Positions 1 to 7,190 of a stretch of 64,000 bases of DNA are shown one piece after another. The position numbers and the translations under genes are program-made. How positions within the stretch are numbered: position 1 is the stretch's first letter; every line of letters begins with the position of its first letter. This DNA comes from Georgenia satyanarayanai (GTDB lineage: Bacteria > Actinomycetota > Actinomycetes > Actinomycetales > Actinomycetaceae): assembly GCF_009193135.1 (NCBI RefSeq), contig NZ_VUKC01000019.1, positions 1 to 64,000 of the forward strand, read 5' to 3'. Below the pieces are notes generated by a model. It had not been told where the DNA came from, did not search any database, and worked only from the letters and a program-made list of their open reading frames with translations.

Positions 1-652
1 GGTCGAGCTCGACCTCGTCCGCCGGTGCCTCGGGGTTGACGATGACCTCGCCACCGGCCGAGGAGATGAGCGCGTTGATCCACACGGTGAGCGACTCGGC
101 CTTGGCGCCCTGGACGCCGAGCAGCAGGTCCTGGTCGGTGGCGGCCTCGATGAGCTGCTCCCAGGTGACGGGTTGCTCCATGTCGAGCCCGGCCTCCTCG
201 GCGACGGACTTCCGGTACCAGAGGAGCTGGGTGTTGGCCCAGAAGGGGACGGAGACGAGCTCCCCGTCCCACGTCGCCGAGTCGACGGCGCCCTGGACGA
301 CGTCCTCGGTCTCCTGGAGCTCGCCAGGGACGGGGGCGAGGAAGCCCGCGGCCGCCATCTCGGGGATGAACGGCGGGTCCAGGCTCATGATGTCGATCGA
401 CTCGTCCGAGGCCGCCAGGCGGCGGGCCAGCTGCTCGCGCTGGGAGGCGGCGTCGCGGGGGAGCAGCGAGGTCTCGATGCGGTACTCGCCCTCGGCCTCC
501 TCGGTGCACGTCTGGGCGAGGGCGTCCTGGCCGCCGTCGTCGGGGTTGATGTACCAGGTGAGCACGGGGGGTCCGGACTCGCTGGCGCAGGCGCTGAGGC
601 CGGCGGCCAGGGCGAGCGCCAGGACCGTGATCGTCGTCCGCGGTCGTCGCAC
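1..652 (-). CDS. Extracellular solute-binding lipoprotein of an ABC importer (sugar type), C-terminus cut by the window edge
   Basis: Substrate-binding protein that would be tethered outside the membrane and feed an ABC sugar importer. From the GTG at 652 (GGAGG five bases upstream) the product starts VRRPRTTI, runs through a hydrophobic stretch and reaches the lipobox LSAC with Cys near residue 22, a lipoprotein signal peptide. After it come VLTWYINPDDGGQ, a segment on disposable residues ending SIDIMSLDPPFIPEMA, and VPFWANTQLLWYRK, as in family 1 solute-binding proteins such as trehalose or maltose binders. About 217 residues are visible of the usual 400 or more. Permease genes would lie beyond base 1. 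The substrate cannot be named from this part. The family call is firm, the sugar assignment is inference. Confidence 0.85.
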   Translation of the reverse strand, partial: MRRPRTTITVLALALAAGLSACASESGPPVLTWYINPDDGGQDALAQTCTEEAEGEYRIETSLLPRDAASQREQLARRLAASDESIDIMSLDPPFIPEMAAAGFLAPVPGELQETEDVVQGAVDSATWDGELVSVPFWANTQLLWYRKSVAEEAGLDMEQPVTWEQLIEAATDQDLLLGVQGAKAESLTVWINALISSAGGEVIVNPEAPADEVELD

Positions 653-741
653 GTGCCCTCCTCGGCATGACGGTCGGCCTGCGTCGGCCGACGTGTGGGC
701 CATAGACAACACCGAGAGCGCGGGCTTCGCATCCCGAGAGC

Positions 742-849
742 CCCGCCCCTCCGGCGAGAGCCGACTTGTCGCCGACAGCCGACTTACCGGCGACAGCCGA
801 CTTGTCGTCGAGAGCCGACTTGTCGCCGACAGCCGACTTACCGGCGACC
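742..849. repeat. Tandem array of 18-bp units in 54-bp higher-order blocks
   Basis: Five clear 18-bp units begin at 760, 778, 796, 814 and 832, all starting GCCGACTT. Units at 760 and 814 are identical (type A, ...GTCGCCGACA). Units at 778 and 832 match except for the last base (type B, ...ACCGGCGAC). Unit 796 is an A variant ending GAGA. A degenerate copy at 742 also ends GAGA, so the array reads as two 54-bp blocks (742-795 and 796-849). Type A contains the small palindrome CGACTTGTCG. The PAP2 stop codon (838-840) falls inside the last unit, and the rest fills most of the gap before the lipoprotein gene. Confidence 0.85.
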
Positions 850-1728
850 GCCGCTCGCCGGGCCGGTGTGCCGCTCGGGCCCCACCGGGCCCGTGGTGAG
901 GTGAAGGAGCAGACCCGCGCTGAGGACGGTGACGGCGGCGACGCCGAGTACGGCGCCGCCGTAGGCGACGAGCAGCTCGGTACGGCTCGCGCCGGACCCG
1001 GAAGCCGTCACGACGAGCGAGAGGCCGGCCATCAGCGCGCCGACGCCCGCCCCGAGGAGGAGCAGGCGGCGCGTCACCGTCGTCGGGCGGTCGCCCGCGC
1101 GGCGCACGCCGGGCCCCGCGACGAGGACGGCGAGCGCTCCCCAGAGGAGGACGACGAGCATCGCCGCGGCGACGTCGGAGGCACGGTGCCAGCCGTTGAC
1201 CATCGTCGCGAGCCCGGTCCCGCCGGCGTACGCCCAACCGGCCAAGGTGGCCGCCCAGCGCCAGCGGGGCGGCGCGACGAGGACGGCGACGGCGGCCACC
1301 GTTCCCGCCACCGTCGTGTGCCCGCTCGGCAGGGAGTTGGCGACCGCCTCGGAGACCCCGAGGTCGGGGCGGGGCAGGACCTGGTACTTGAGGAGCTGCG
1401 TCGTGACGTTGGCTCCGCCGACGAGGAGCGGCACCGCGAGCGCGACGCGCCACTGCCGCTGCGCCACGGCGACGGCGACCCCGGCGACGATGACGACGAC
1501 GAGGAACGGGACCGAGACGACGTCGAGCACCGTCTGGCTGCCCTCCGACAGGCGCCGACGGCCGATCCGCGAGCCCTCGAGGGCGGTGCTCTCCACGCGC
1601 TGGCCCATGGAGGTGACGACGAAGACCCACCACATGGCGACCACGCCCACCGCCGCCAGGACGGCGGTGAGGGCGGCGTCCCGGCGCAGCGTGCCGGCGG
1701 AGCGAGCGGCGGCGGGTCCTCCGCTCAC
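838..1728 (-). CDS. PAP2-family membrane phosphatase
   Basis: Membrane phosphatase of the PAP2 (phosphatidic acid phosphatase type 2) superfamily, acting on a lipid phosphate or pyrophosphate at the membrane. The protein is 296 residues with about six hydrophobic segments. The three signature parts are present in order: KYQVLPRP, LPSGHTT and GWHRASDVAAA, which supply the Arg, His and Asp of the active site. GTG at 1728 is chosen because it overlaps the TGA of the upstream phosphotransferase as GTGA, implying translational coupling. The stop codon lies in the 18-bp repeat array. Substrate (undecaprenyl pyrophosphate or phosphatidate) is undetermined. Confidence 0.85.
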   Translation of the reverse strand: MSGGPAAARSAGTLRRDAALTAVLAAVGVVAMWWVFVVTSMGQRVESTALEGSRIGRRRLSEGSQTVLDVVSVPFLVVVIVAGVAVAVAQRQWRVALAVPLLVGGANVTTQLLKYQVLPRPDLGVSEAVANSLPSGHTTVAGTVAAVAVLVAPPRWRWAATLAGWAYAGGTGLATMVNGWHRASDVAAAMLVVLLWGALAVLVAGPGVRRAGDRPTTVTRRLLLLGAGVGALMAGLSLVVTASGSGASRTELLVAYGGAVLGVAAVTVLSAGLLLHLTTGPVGPERHTGPASGGRR

Positions 1729-2870
1729 GCTCGGGACGGCTCCCCGCCGTCGGCCGCTGCCCCCGGGGACGAGGCCGTGTCGTCCGCCGCCGGCTCCTCT
1801 GCCGGCAGGGACGGCAGCTCGGCGGTCGAGTTCGGGTCGGCGTCCTCGTCGTCGGGTGCGCCCGCCGCGTCCTCGGGGACGTCGTCGCCGCCCTCCGCCC
1901 AGTCCCCGGGGCGCCCGGGGACGACGACGGGCTCCCGGTGACCGATCGGCTCCGCGTCGGTGACCTGCTCGGCGAGGTCCTCGAGCATGTGGACGGCGTC
2001 GGCGACGACCTGCTCGTTGGCGGTGTTGACACCGTGCATGAGCCAGCGGGCCAGGGCGAGCTCCCCGACGAGCTGCGCGCGGTCGAGGAGGTGCGCGTCG
2101 GCGTTCTCGGGGCGCGCGAGGGCGTAGGCCTCCTCGATCGCGTCGAGGCACTCCTCGGGGGCGCTCGCGAGCAGCCAGGCGAGGTCCACGGCGGGGTCCC
2201 CGACGTGGGTCTCGGAGAAGCTGATGACGGCGCTCACCTCACCGTCCTGGACGAGGACGTGCTCCTCGGCGAGGTCACCGTGGACGGGGGTGGTGCGGAA
2301 GCGCCACAGGGCGACGTCCTCCAGGGCACGCTCCCAGCGGGCCAGGACCACGGTGGGCACGTGCCCGGTGCGGGCGGCGGCGTCGACCTCGGCGAGGCAG
2401 CGCTTGCGGTACTCGTCGGCGTCGTAGACCGGCAGCCCGGCGTCCTCGACGACGCGCACGGGCAGCTCGTGCAGCGCCGCGAGGCAGCGGCCGAGGTCCG
2501 CCGCGAGGCCCGGGCCGGGGCCCAGGCGCTCGAGGTCGAGCGGGCGCCCCCGCAGCTGGCGGTAGACCATGGCGCGCCCGCCCTCGGGCAGGGCGGCGAA
2601 CCCGGCCGGTTCCGGCACCGCGAAGGGCAGCACCCCCTCGCGCACCTGCACCGCGAGGTTGGCGAGCAGCGCGACCTCCGCCTCGAGCGAGGCGCCGGCC
2701 GAGGCGTGCAGCGGGCAGCGGACCACCCAGTGGCGCCCACCGGAGTCGAGGACCCCGGTGACCTGGAAGTCGGCGGTGGTGCTCTGCGGGGAGCGGGTCG
2801 CGACGACGTCGAGGCCCGGCACCGCCGCAGTGGCGAGTGCCGCCAGGGCAAGGGGCGATCTCCGTGTCAC
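1725..2870 (-). CDS. Aminoglycoside-phosphotransferase-fold protein with acidic C-terminal tail
   Basis: Protein of the APH/choline-kinase fold, 381 residues. VHGDLAEEHVLV supplies the catalytic HGD and ISFSETHVGDPAVDL the metal-binding loop region; the Asn usual after HGDLxxx is replaced by His. The last ~75 residues are rich in Asp, Glu and Pro and look disordered. This gene sits next to nudC in many actinobacteria, so a housekeeping kinase role is as likely as drug resistance, and the phosphoacceptor is unknown. GTG at 2870 is the first start giving a plausible N-terminus (VTRRSPLALAAL). It diverges from nudC and overlaps the PAP2 gene by four bases. Confidence 0.75.
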   Translation of the reverse strand: MTRRSPLALAALATAAVPGLDVVATRSPQSTTADFQVTGVLDSGGRHWVVRCPLHASAGASLEAEVALLANLAVQVREGVLPFAVPEPAGFAALPEGGRAMVYRQLRGRPLDLERLGPGPGLAADLGRCLAALHELPVRVVEDAGLPVYDADEYRKRCLAEVDAAARTGHVPTVVLARWERALEDVALWRFRTTPVHGDLAEEHVLVQDGEVSAVISFSETHVGDPAVDLAWLLASAPEECLDAIEEAYALARPENADAHLLDRAQLVGELALARWLMHGVNTANEQVVADAVHMLEDLAEQVTDAEPIGHREPVVVPGRPGDWAEGGDDVPEDAAGAPDDEDADPNSTAELPSLPAEEPAADDTASSPGAAADGGEPSRA

Positions 2871-2954
2871 GCCCCAACCGTAGGACGCGCGGGCCCTCCT
2901 CACCCGCGGCGCTCGCGGCGCGCCCCCAGATCGGGGTGCGGATACGGTGCCCGG

Positions 2955-3929
2955 GTGGCCCTCACCCAGCTCCCTCTCGCCCGGACGACCGTCGACGCCG
3001 ACGGCGCCTCCCGCGCCCGCCCCGGCCTTCTCACGGAGCTGCGCGCGGACCCGGGCACGCGCGTCGTGCTCGTCCACCGCGGCCTCGTCGGAGCGGGGGA
3101 GGACGGTCTCGTCCTGCTTCCCGCGACCGACGTGCCCACCGACGCGTGGACGGTCGAGCAGGTCCACTACCTCGGCCGCGAGGGCGGCACGCGCTTCGTC
3201 GCGCTGGTCCTGCCCGGCCACCTCGGCTCGGAGCGGGACCTCGACGGCGCCCCCGTCGACACGGACGCCCCGCTCGTGGCCCTGCTCGCCGGCATGGAGG
3301 TGCGCCACCTGCGGGAGATCGGGGACCGACTGAGCGACCGGGACACCGGTCTGGGCACGACGGCGGTGGCGCTCGCGGGGTGGCACGAGCGCAACCCGCG
3401 CTGCCCCCGCTGCGGGGAGGCGACCGAGGTGCTCGAGGCCGGGTGGGTGCGCCGCTGCGTCGTCGACCACTCGCTGCACTACCCGCGCACCGACGCGGCG
3501 GTCATCATGGCGGTCGTCGACTCCGAGGACCGCCTGCTGCTCGGGCACGCCGCGCACTGGCCCGAGCACCGCTTCTCCACCCTCGCCGGGTACGTCGAGC
3601 CGGGGGAGTCGCTCGAGGCCGCCGTGCGGCGCGAGGTGGCCGAGGAGACCGGCGTCGTCGTCGGCGCCGTGCGCTACGAGGGCAGTCAGCCGTGGCCCTT
3701 CCCCTGCTCGCTCATGACCGCCTTCCGGGCCGACGTCGCTCCCGGCGCAGGTACGGAGATCGCCGTCGACGGCGTGGAGCTCACCGAGGCGCGCTTCTTC
3801 ACGCGTGGGGAGCTCACCACCGCGGCCGCCGACGGGACGGTGATCCTGCCCTCGCTCTCCTCGATCGCGCGCTCGCTCATCGAGGACTGGTACGGCGGCC
3901 CGCTGGCGGCCGGCCCGTCCCGAGCATGA
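2955..3929 (+). CDS. nudC: NADH pyrophosphatase / RNA deNADding Nudix hydrolase NudC
   Basis: Zinc-binding Nudix enzyme of 324 residues that splits NAD(H) to NMN(H) and AMP and, in the characterised family, removes NAD caps from RNA. The central zinc ribbon is visible (NPRCPRCGEAT followed by WVRRCVVDHSLHYPRTD), then the full Nudix box GYVEPGESLEAAVRREVAEE and the NADH-specific motif SQPWPFPCSLM. The GTG at 2955 lies six bases after a -10-like TACGGT (2943-2948), so the mRNA is probably leaderless. It is convergent with mrx1 and separated from it by a long hairpin. nudC, mrx1, uvrD2 and whiB7 together form a conserved actinobacterial neighbourhood. Confidence 0.95.
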   Translation: MALTQLPLARTTVDADGASRARPGLLTELRADPGTRVVLVHRGLVGAGEDGLVLLPATDVPTDAWTVEQVHYLGREGGTRFVALVLPGHLGSERDLDGAPVDTDAPLVALLAGMEVRHLREIGDRLSDRDTGLGTTAVALAGWHERNPRCPRCGEATEVLEAGWVRRCVVDHSLHYPRTDAAVIMAVVDSEDRLLLGHAAHWPEHRFSTLAGYVEPGESLEAAVRREVAEETGVVVGAVRYEGSQPWPFPCSLMTAFRADVAPGAGTEIAVDGVELTEARFFTRGELTTAAADGTVILPSLSSIARSLIEDWYGGPLAAGPSRA

Positions 3930-3930
3930 G

Positions 3931-3979
3931 ACAAGGTGTGGGGTTCTGGACCGCTGAGGTCGAGAACCCCACACCTTGT
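3931..3979. terminator. Perfect 17-bp inverted repeat, bidirectional terminator between nudC and mrx1
   Basis: ACAAGGTGTGGGGTTCT (3931-3947) is repeated exactly in inverse at 3963-3979 around a 15-base loop, starting one base after the nudC stop. It lies between convergent stops, so it can terminate both transcripts, although there is no clear U-tract on either side. Confidence 0.85.
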
Positions 3980-3999
3980 GAGACGTGGTGACGCGGACG

Positions 4000-4257
4000 T
4001 CAGCCCAGGCGGGTCCTCACCTCGCCCAGGGAGGGGTTCGTCGCGGCGGAGCCGTCGGGGAACAGGACGGTCGGGACGGTCTGGTTGCCGCCGTTGACCT
4101 CCTCGACGAAGCTCGCGGCCTGCGGGTCCTCCTCGATGTTGACCTCGAGGTAGCCGATGCCCTCGCCGTCGAGCTGCTTCTTCAGCCGGCGGCAGTACCC
4201 GCACCACGTCGTCGTGTACATCGTGATCGTGCCGGGCTCGGGCGTCGTCGTGCTCAT
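4000..4257 (-). CDS. mrx1: Mycoredoxin (glutaredoxin-like, mycothiol-dependent)
   Basis: Small 85-residue thioredoxin-fold protein that in mycothiol-producing actinobacteria reduces protein-mycothiol mixed disulfides. The dithiol active site WCGYC (Cys19, Cys22) follows a first strand ITMYTTTW. The cis-Pro motif is QTVPTVLFPDG. The ATG at 4257 has a good ribosome site (AGAAGGAG) upstream. Earlier in-frame starts would add about 36 unsupported residues. The mycothiol partner is family knowledge, not visible here. Confidence 0.92.
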   Translation of the reverse strand: MSTTTPEPGTITMYTTTWCGYCRRLKKQLDGEGIGYLEVNIEEDPQAASFVEEVNGGNQTVPTVLFPDGSAATNPSLGEVRTRLG

Positions 4258-4373
4258 CAAGGTCTCCTTCTGTCGGGTTCGCCGACCATAACGCGGCCCC
4301 GCGACGGCGTATTTCCCGGCGGTCCTGGGGACGAGCGGGCCGCGTGTCGGCGGGGGCTGAGACACTGGCGGCG

Positions 4374-6419
4374 ATGACGAGCGCGACCACTCCCAGCAGC
4401 GAGGAGCTCCTCGCCGCCCTCGACGACGACCAGCGCGCCGTGGCCCAGAGCCTCACCGGGCCGCTGTGCGTCCTCGCCGGCGCGGGCACCGGCAAGACCC
4501 GCGCGATCACCTACCGCATCGCCCACGGCGTGCGCGCCGGCGTCTACAGCCCGACGACGGTCCTCGCCGTCACCTTCACCGCTCGCGCCGCGGGGGAGAT
4601 GCGCTCGCGGCTGCGTGACCTCGGGGTGGGCGGCGTCCAGGCGCGCACCTTCCACGCGGCCGCGCTGCGCCAGCTGTCCTACTTCTGGCCCGCCGCCATC
4701 GGCGGTGGGCTGCCGAGGATCCAGGAGCACAAGGCCCCGCTCGTCGCCGAGGCGTCCTCCCGGCTCGGCCTGGGCGTCGACCGCGTGAGCATCCGCGACC
4801 TCGCCGCCGAGATCGAGTGGGCCAAGGTCAGCCTCGTCACCGCGGAGGACTACGTGGCGCGTGCCGTCGCCGCCGGACGTGAGGAGGCGGCCGGGCAGGA
4901 CCGCGCCACGGTGTCCCGCCTGCTGGAGATCTACGAGGACGTCAAGACCGAGCGCGGCGTCGTCGACTTCGAGGACGTCCTCCTCCTCATGGTCGGCATC
5001 CTCGAGGAGCGGGAGGACGTCGCCGCGGAGGTCCGCCGCCAGTACCGCCACTTCGTCGTCGACGAGTACCAGGACGTCTCCCCGCTCCAGCAGCGGCTCC
5101 TCGACCTGTGGCTCGGGGACCGCAAGGAGCTGTGCGTGGTCGGGGACGTCTCGCAGACCATCTACTCCTTCACCGGCGCCACCCCGCGCTTCCTCACCGA
5201 CTTCCCGCGCCGCTTCACCGGCGCGGAGGTGGTCCGCCTCGTGCGCGACTACCGCTCCACTCCGCAGGTCGTCTCCCTGGCCAACAGCGTCCTCGAGCGC
5301 GCCGGACGCCACCGCTCCAGCGCCGCCGTGCGGCTCGTCGCCCAGCGCCCCTCGGGGCCCGCGGTACGTTTCGAGGCCTTCGACGACGACGTCGCCGAGG
5401 CCGCCGGCGTGGCCGCCCGGATCGCGGCGCTGGAGAAGACCGGGGTACCGCGCGGCGAGATCGCCGTCCTCTACCGGACCAACGGCCAGGCCGAGGCGAT
5501 CGAGCAGGCACTGGCCCAGGCGGACATCGGCTACCTCGTGCGCGGCGGGGAGCGGTTCTTCTCCCGCCGCGAGGTGCGTGAGGCCGTCGTCCTCCTGCGC
5601 GGAGCCGCCCGGACGATGGCCGACCACCCCATGCCCGACGCTGTCCGCGACGTCCTCGCCGGGATGGGCTGGGCCCCGGACCCGCCCGCCGCCCGCGGTG
5701 CGGTGCGCGAACGGTGGGAGTCGCTCCAGGCGCTCGTCGCGCTCGCGGACGAGATCGCCGCCACCCGGGGCGCGGACCTCGCCGGCCTCGTCGCCGAGCT
5801 CGAGGAACGGGCCAGCGCCCAGCACGCCCCGACCGTCTCCGGTGTCACCCTCGCCTCCCTCCACGCGGCCAAGGGCCTGGAGTGGGACGCCGTCTTCCTC
5901 GTCGGGGTGAGCGAGGGCCTGCTGCCCATCTCCCTGGCCGAGACCGAGGACGCGATCGCCGAGGAGCGCCGCCTGCTCTACGTGGGGGTCACCCGAGCTC
6001 GTGAGCACCTCATGCTCTCCTACGCCCGGGCCCGCACCGTCGGCGGCCGGGCGAGCCGCAAGCCCTCCCGGTTCCTCGACGGCCTGTGGCCCGAGGAGGG
6101 CGCCGCCCGCCGTCGCCCTGCCTCCCGCGCGCCCCGGCGCGACCGCATCGCCGAGCTCACCGAGTCCGACCCCGAGGGCGCCGCCCTCGTCGAGCGGCTG
6201 CGCGCCTGGCGCGGGCAGGTCGCCACCGCGATCGGCAAGCCGCCCTACACGGTCCTCCACGACACGACCCTCGCCGCGATCGCCGAGGCCAGGCCCAAGG
6301 ACCTGCGCCAGCTCGGGATCCTGCGCGGCGTCGGCGCCGCCAAGCTCGAGGCCTACGGGCCTGCCGTCCTCGCCGTCGTGCGCGGCGAGGATGTCGTCGT
6401 CGAGCCGCCCGGCGCCTGA
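4374..6419 (+). CDS. uvrD2: ATP-dependent DNA helicase UvrD2
   Basis: Superfamily 1A 3'-5' DNA helicase, 681 residues. Walker A is GAGTGKTR near residue 35, motif II is VDEYQDVSP, followed by GDVSQTIYSFTGA, and motif VI is YVGVTRAREHL. The C-terminal ~75 residues (VERLRAWRGQVA through LGILRGVGAAKLEAYG) form an HRDC domain, the feature that separates actinobacterial UvrD2 from UvrD1/PcrA. ATG at 4374 follows a -10-like GACACT at 4361-4366 by seven bases, so a leaderless start is likely; an in-frame GTG at 4344 lies upstream of that element. It is divergent from mrx1. Role: DNA unwinding in repair. Confidence 0.95.
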   Translation: MTSATTPSSEELLAALDDDQRAVAQSLTGPLCVLAGAGTGKTRAITYRIAHGVRAGVYSPTTVLAVTFTARAAGEMRSRLRDLGVGGVQARTFHAAALRQLSYFWPAAIGGGLPRIQEHKAPLVAEASSRLGLGVDRVSIRDLAAEIEWAKVSLVTAEDYVARAVAAGREEAAGQDRATVSRLLEIYEDVKTERGVVDFEDVLLLMVGILEEREDVAAEVRRQYRHFVVDEYQDVSPLQQRLLDLWLGDRKELCVVGDVSQTIYSFTGATPRFLTDFPRRFTGAEVVRLVRDYRSTPQVVSLANSVLERAGRHRSSAAVRLVAQRPSGPAVRFEAFDDDVAEAAGVAARIAALEKTGVPRGEIAVLYRTNGQAEAIEQALAQADIGYLVRGGERFFSRREVREAVVLLRGAARTMADHPMPDAVRDVLAGMGWAPDPPAARGAVRERWESLQALVALADEIAATRGADLAGLVAELEERASAQHAPTVSGVTLASLHAAKGLEWDAVFLVGVSEGLLPISLAETEDAIAEERRLLYVGVTRAREHLMLSYARARTVGGRASRKPSRFLDGLWPEEGAARRRPASRAPRRDRIAELTESDPEGAALVERLRAWRGQVATAIGKPPYTVLHDTTLAAIAEARPKDLRQLGILRGVGAAKLEAYGPAVLAVVRGEDVVVEPPGA

Positions 6420-6492
6420 GCCGGTCCCGGCCGCCGGATCTCGCGGATTCCCGCCCGTCGCGGCGATCGGGAAATTCTGCACGGTAAATACC

Positions 6493-6522
6493 TTGCCCCC
6501 CGTCACAGGGCAGGCGTAATGT
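6493..6522 (+). promoter_or_regulatory. whiB7 promoter with A/T-rich WhiB7-type upstream element
   Basis: TTGCCC (6493-6498) and TAATGT (6517-6522) are separated by 18 bases. Just upstream of the -35 lies an A/T-rich patch, GGTAAATACC within 6483-6492, in otherwise >70% GC DNA. Autoregulated WhiB7 promoters are known to carry such a patch immediately before the -35, read by the WhiB7 AT-hook. Confidence 0.75.
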
Positions 6523-6603
6523 CCCTCTCGTCCGTGACCGAGTCGGGGCCCGTGCCTAGCCAGCACACGAGGGCTCCCATGTGCGAAGGGGAGGTGAACC
6601 GCA

Positions 6604-6738
6604 GTGATCACCATCATCTCGATGGAAGCCGCCAGCCGTGAGCTGGGCCGAGCTATGCCCTGGTTCACCGGGGATCGCTCCCGCCTTCGCCCCGCGCCCG
6701 TCGGCTACGCCGAGGGCCGCGCGCTCCGGACGCCGTAG
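6604..6738 (+). CDS. whiB7 upstream ORF (44-residue leader peptide)
   Basis: GTG at 6604 preceded by GGGGAGGTG opens a 44-codon frame ending TAG at 6736-6738, 108 bases before whiB7. The peptide begins VITIISMEAASRELGRAM and ends ALRTP; it is Arg-rich, with a Trp at codon 20. whiB7 genes studied in mycobacteria and Streptomyces have a long leader with a translated upstream ORF that controls attenuation in response to ribosome-targeting drugs, so this is the expected regulatory peptide rather than a functional protein. Just after its stop, GAACCGC (6739-6745) can pair with GCGGTTC (6780-6786). Confidence 0.7.
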   Translation: MITIISMEAASRELGRAMPWFTGDRSRLRPAPVGYAEGRALRTP

Positions 6739-6786
6739 AACCGCACACGTTCTCCGCCGGACCGCGCAGCTCCCGACCGCGGTTCG
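6739..6786 (+). promoter_or_regulatory. Possible attenuator stem in the whiB7 leader
   Basis: GAACCGC directly after the upstream ORF stop can pair with GCGGTTC about 34 bases later. No U-tract follows, so whether this is a terminator, an anti-terminator or only part of a larger fold is not decidable by eye. Confidence 0.35.
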
Positions 6787-6846
6787 CCCCTCCCGGGGAA
6801 TGCCGCAGGTCTGTCCAGACCCGGCTTCGCACTCACGGAGACACAC

Positions 6847-7188
6847 GTGCAACTCACCACCCTTCTCGACCGCCTCAACGAGGGGTCCTCGCTGTCGTGG
6901 CCGCTGGCCGAGGAGACGGCCGTGCTCGCGCTGGCCGAGCCCACCGCTCCGCTCGCCCCGTGCCAGGACGCTGAGGACCCCGACCTCTGGTTCGCCGAGC
7001 GCCAGGCGGACGTCGAGTTCGCCAAGACGCTGTGCCGCACCTGCCCCGTCCGCGAGGCCTGCCTCGCCGGCGCGCTCGAGCGCGCCGAGCCGTGGGGCGT
7101 GTGGGGTGGGGAGGTGTTCATCGGCGGCGAGGTCGTCGCGACCAAGCGCGGACGCGGCCGGCCCCGCAAGCACCACCCCGCGGCCTGA
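6847..7188 (+). CDS. whiB7: WhiB7-type iron-sulfur transcription factor (intrinsic antibiotic resistance)
   Basis: 113-residue Wbl protein that in its family binds an Fe-S cluster and sigma factor and switches on drug-resistance genes. Cluster ligands are Cys39, Cys63, Cys66 and Cys72. The Wbl turn is WGVWGGE near residue 83. The C-terminus carries the AT-hook RGRGRPRK (101-108), diagnostic for WhiB7 and absent from other Wbl classes. The GTG at 6847 follows ACGGAGACACAC. A leader of more than 300 bases with promoter and upstream ORF precedes it, and it follows uvrD2 as in mycobacteria. Candidate targets in the window include the ABC-F gene at 20.0 kb. Confidence 0.95.
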   Translation: MQLTTLLDRLNEGSSLSWPLAEETAVLALAEPTAPLAPCQDAEDPDLWFAERQADVEFAKTLCRTCPVREACLAGALERAEPWGVWGGEVFIGGEVVATKRGRGRPRKHHPAA

Positions 7189-7190
7189 GC

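Noticed and set aside
760-849. The 18-bp tandem array as a CRISPR
   Set aside because: Units are directly adjacent with no unique spacers and no cas genes are present.
1725-2870. Calling the phosphotransferase an antibiotic resistance kinase
   Set aside because: It has the APH fold, but the Asn of HGDxxxxN is changed and it sits in a conserved housekeeping neighbourhood, so a drug substrate is not supported.
4257-6668. An 803-codon minus-strand frame opposite uvrD2
   Set aside because: Shadow of a high-GC gene. The uvrD2 frame carries all helicase motifs, this one none.
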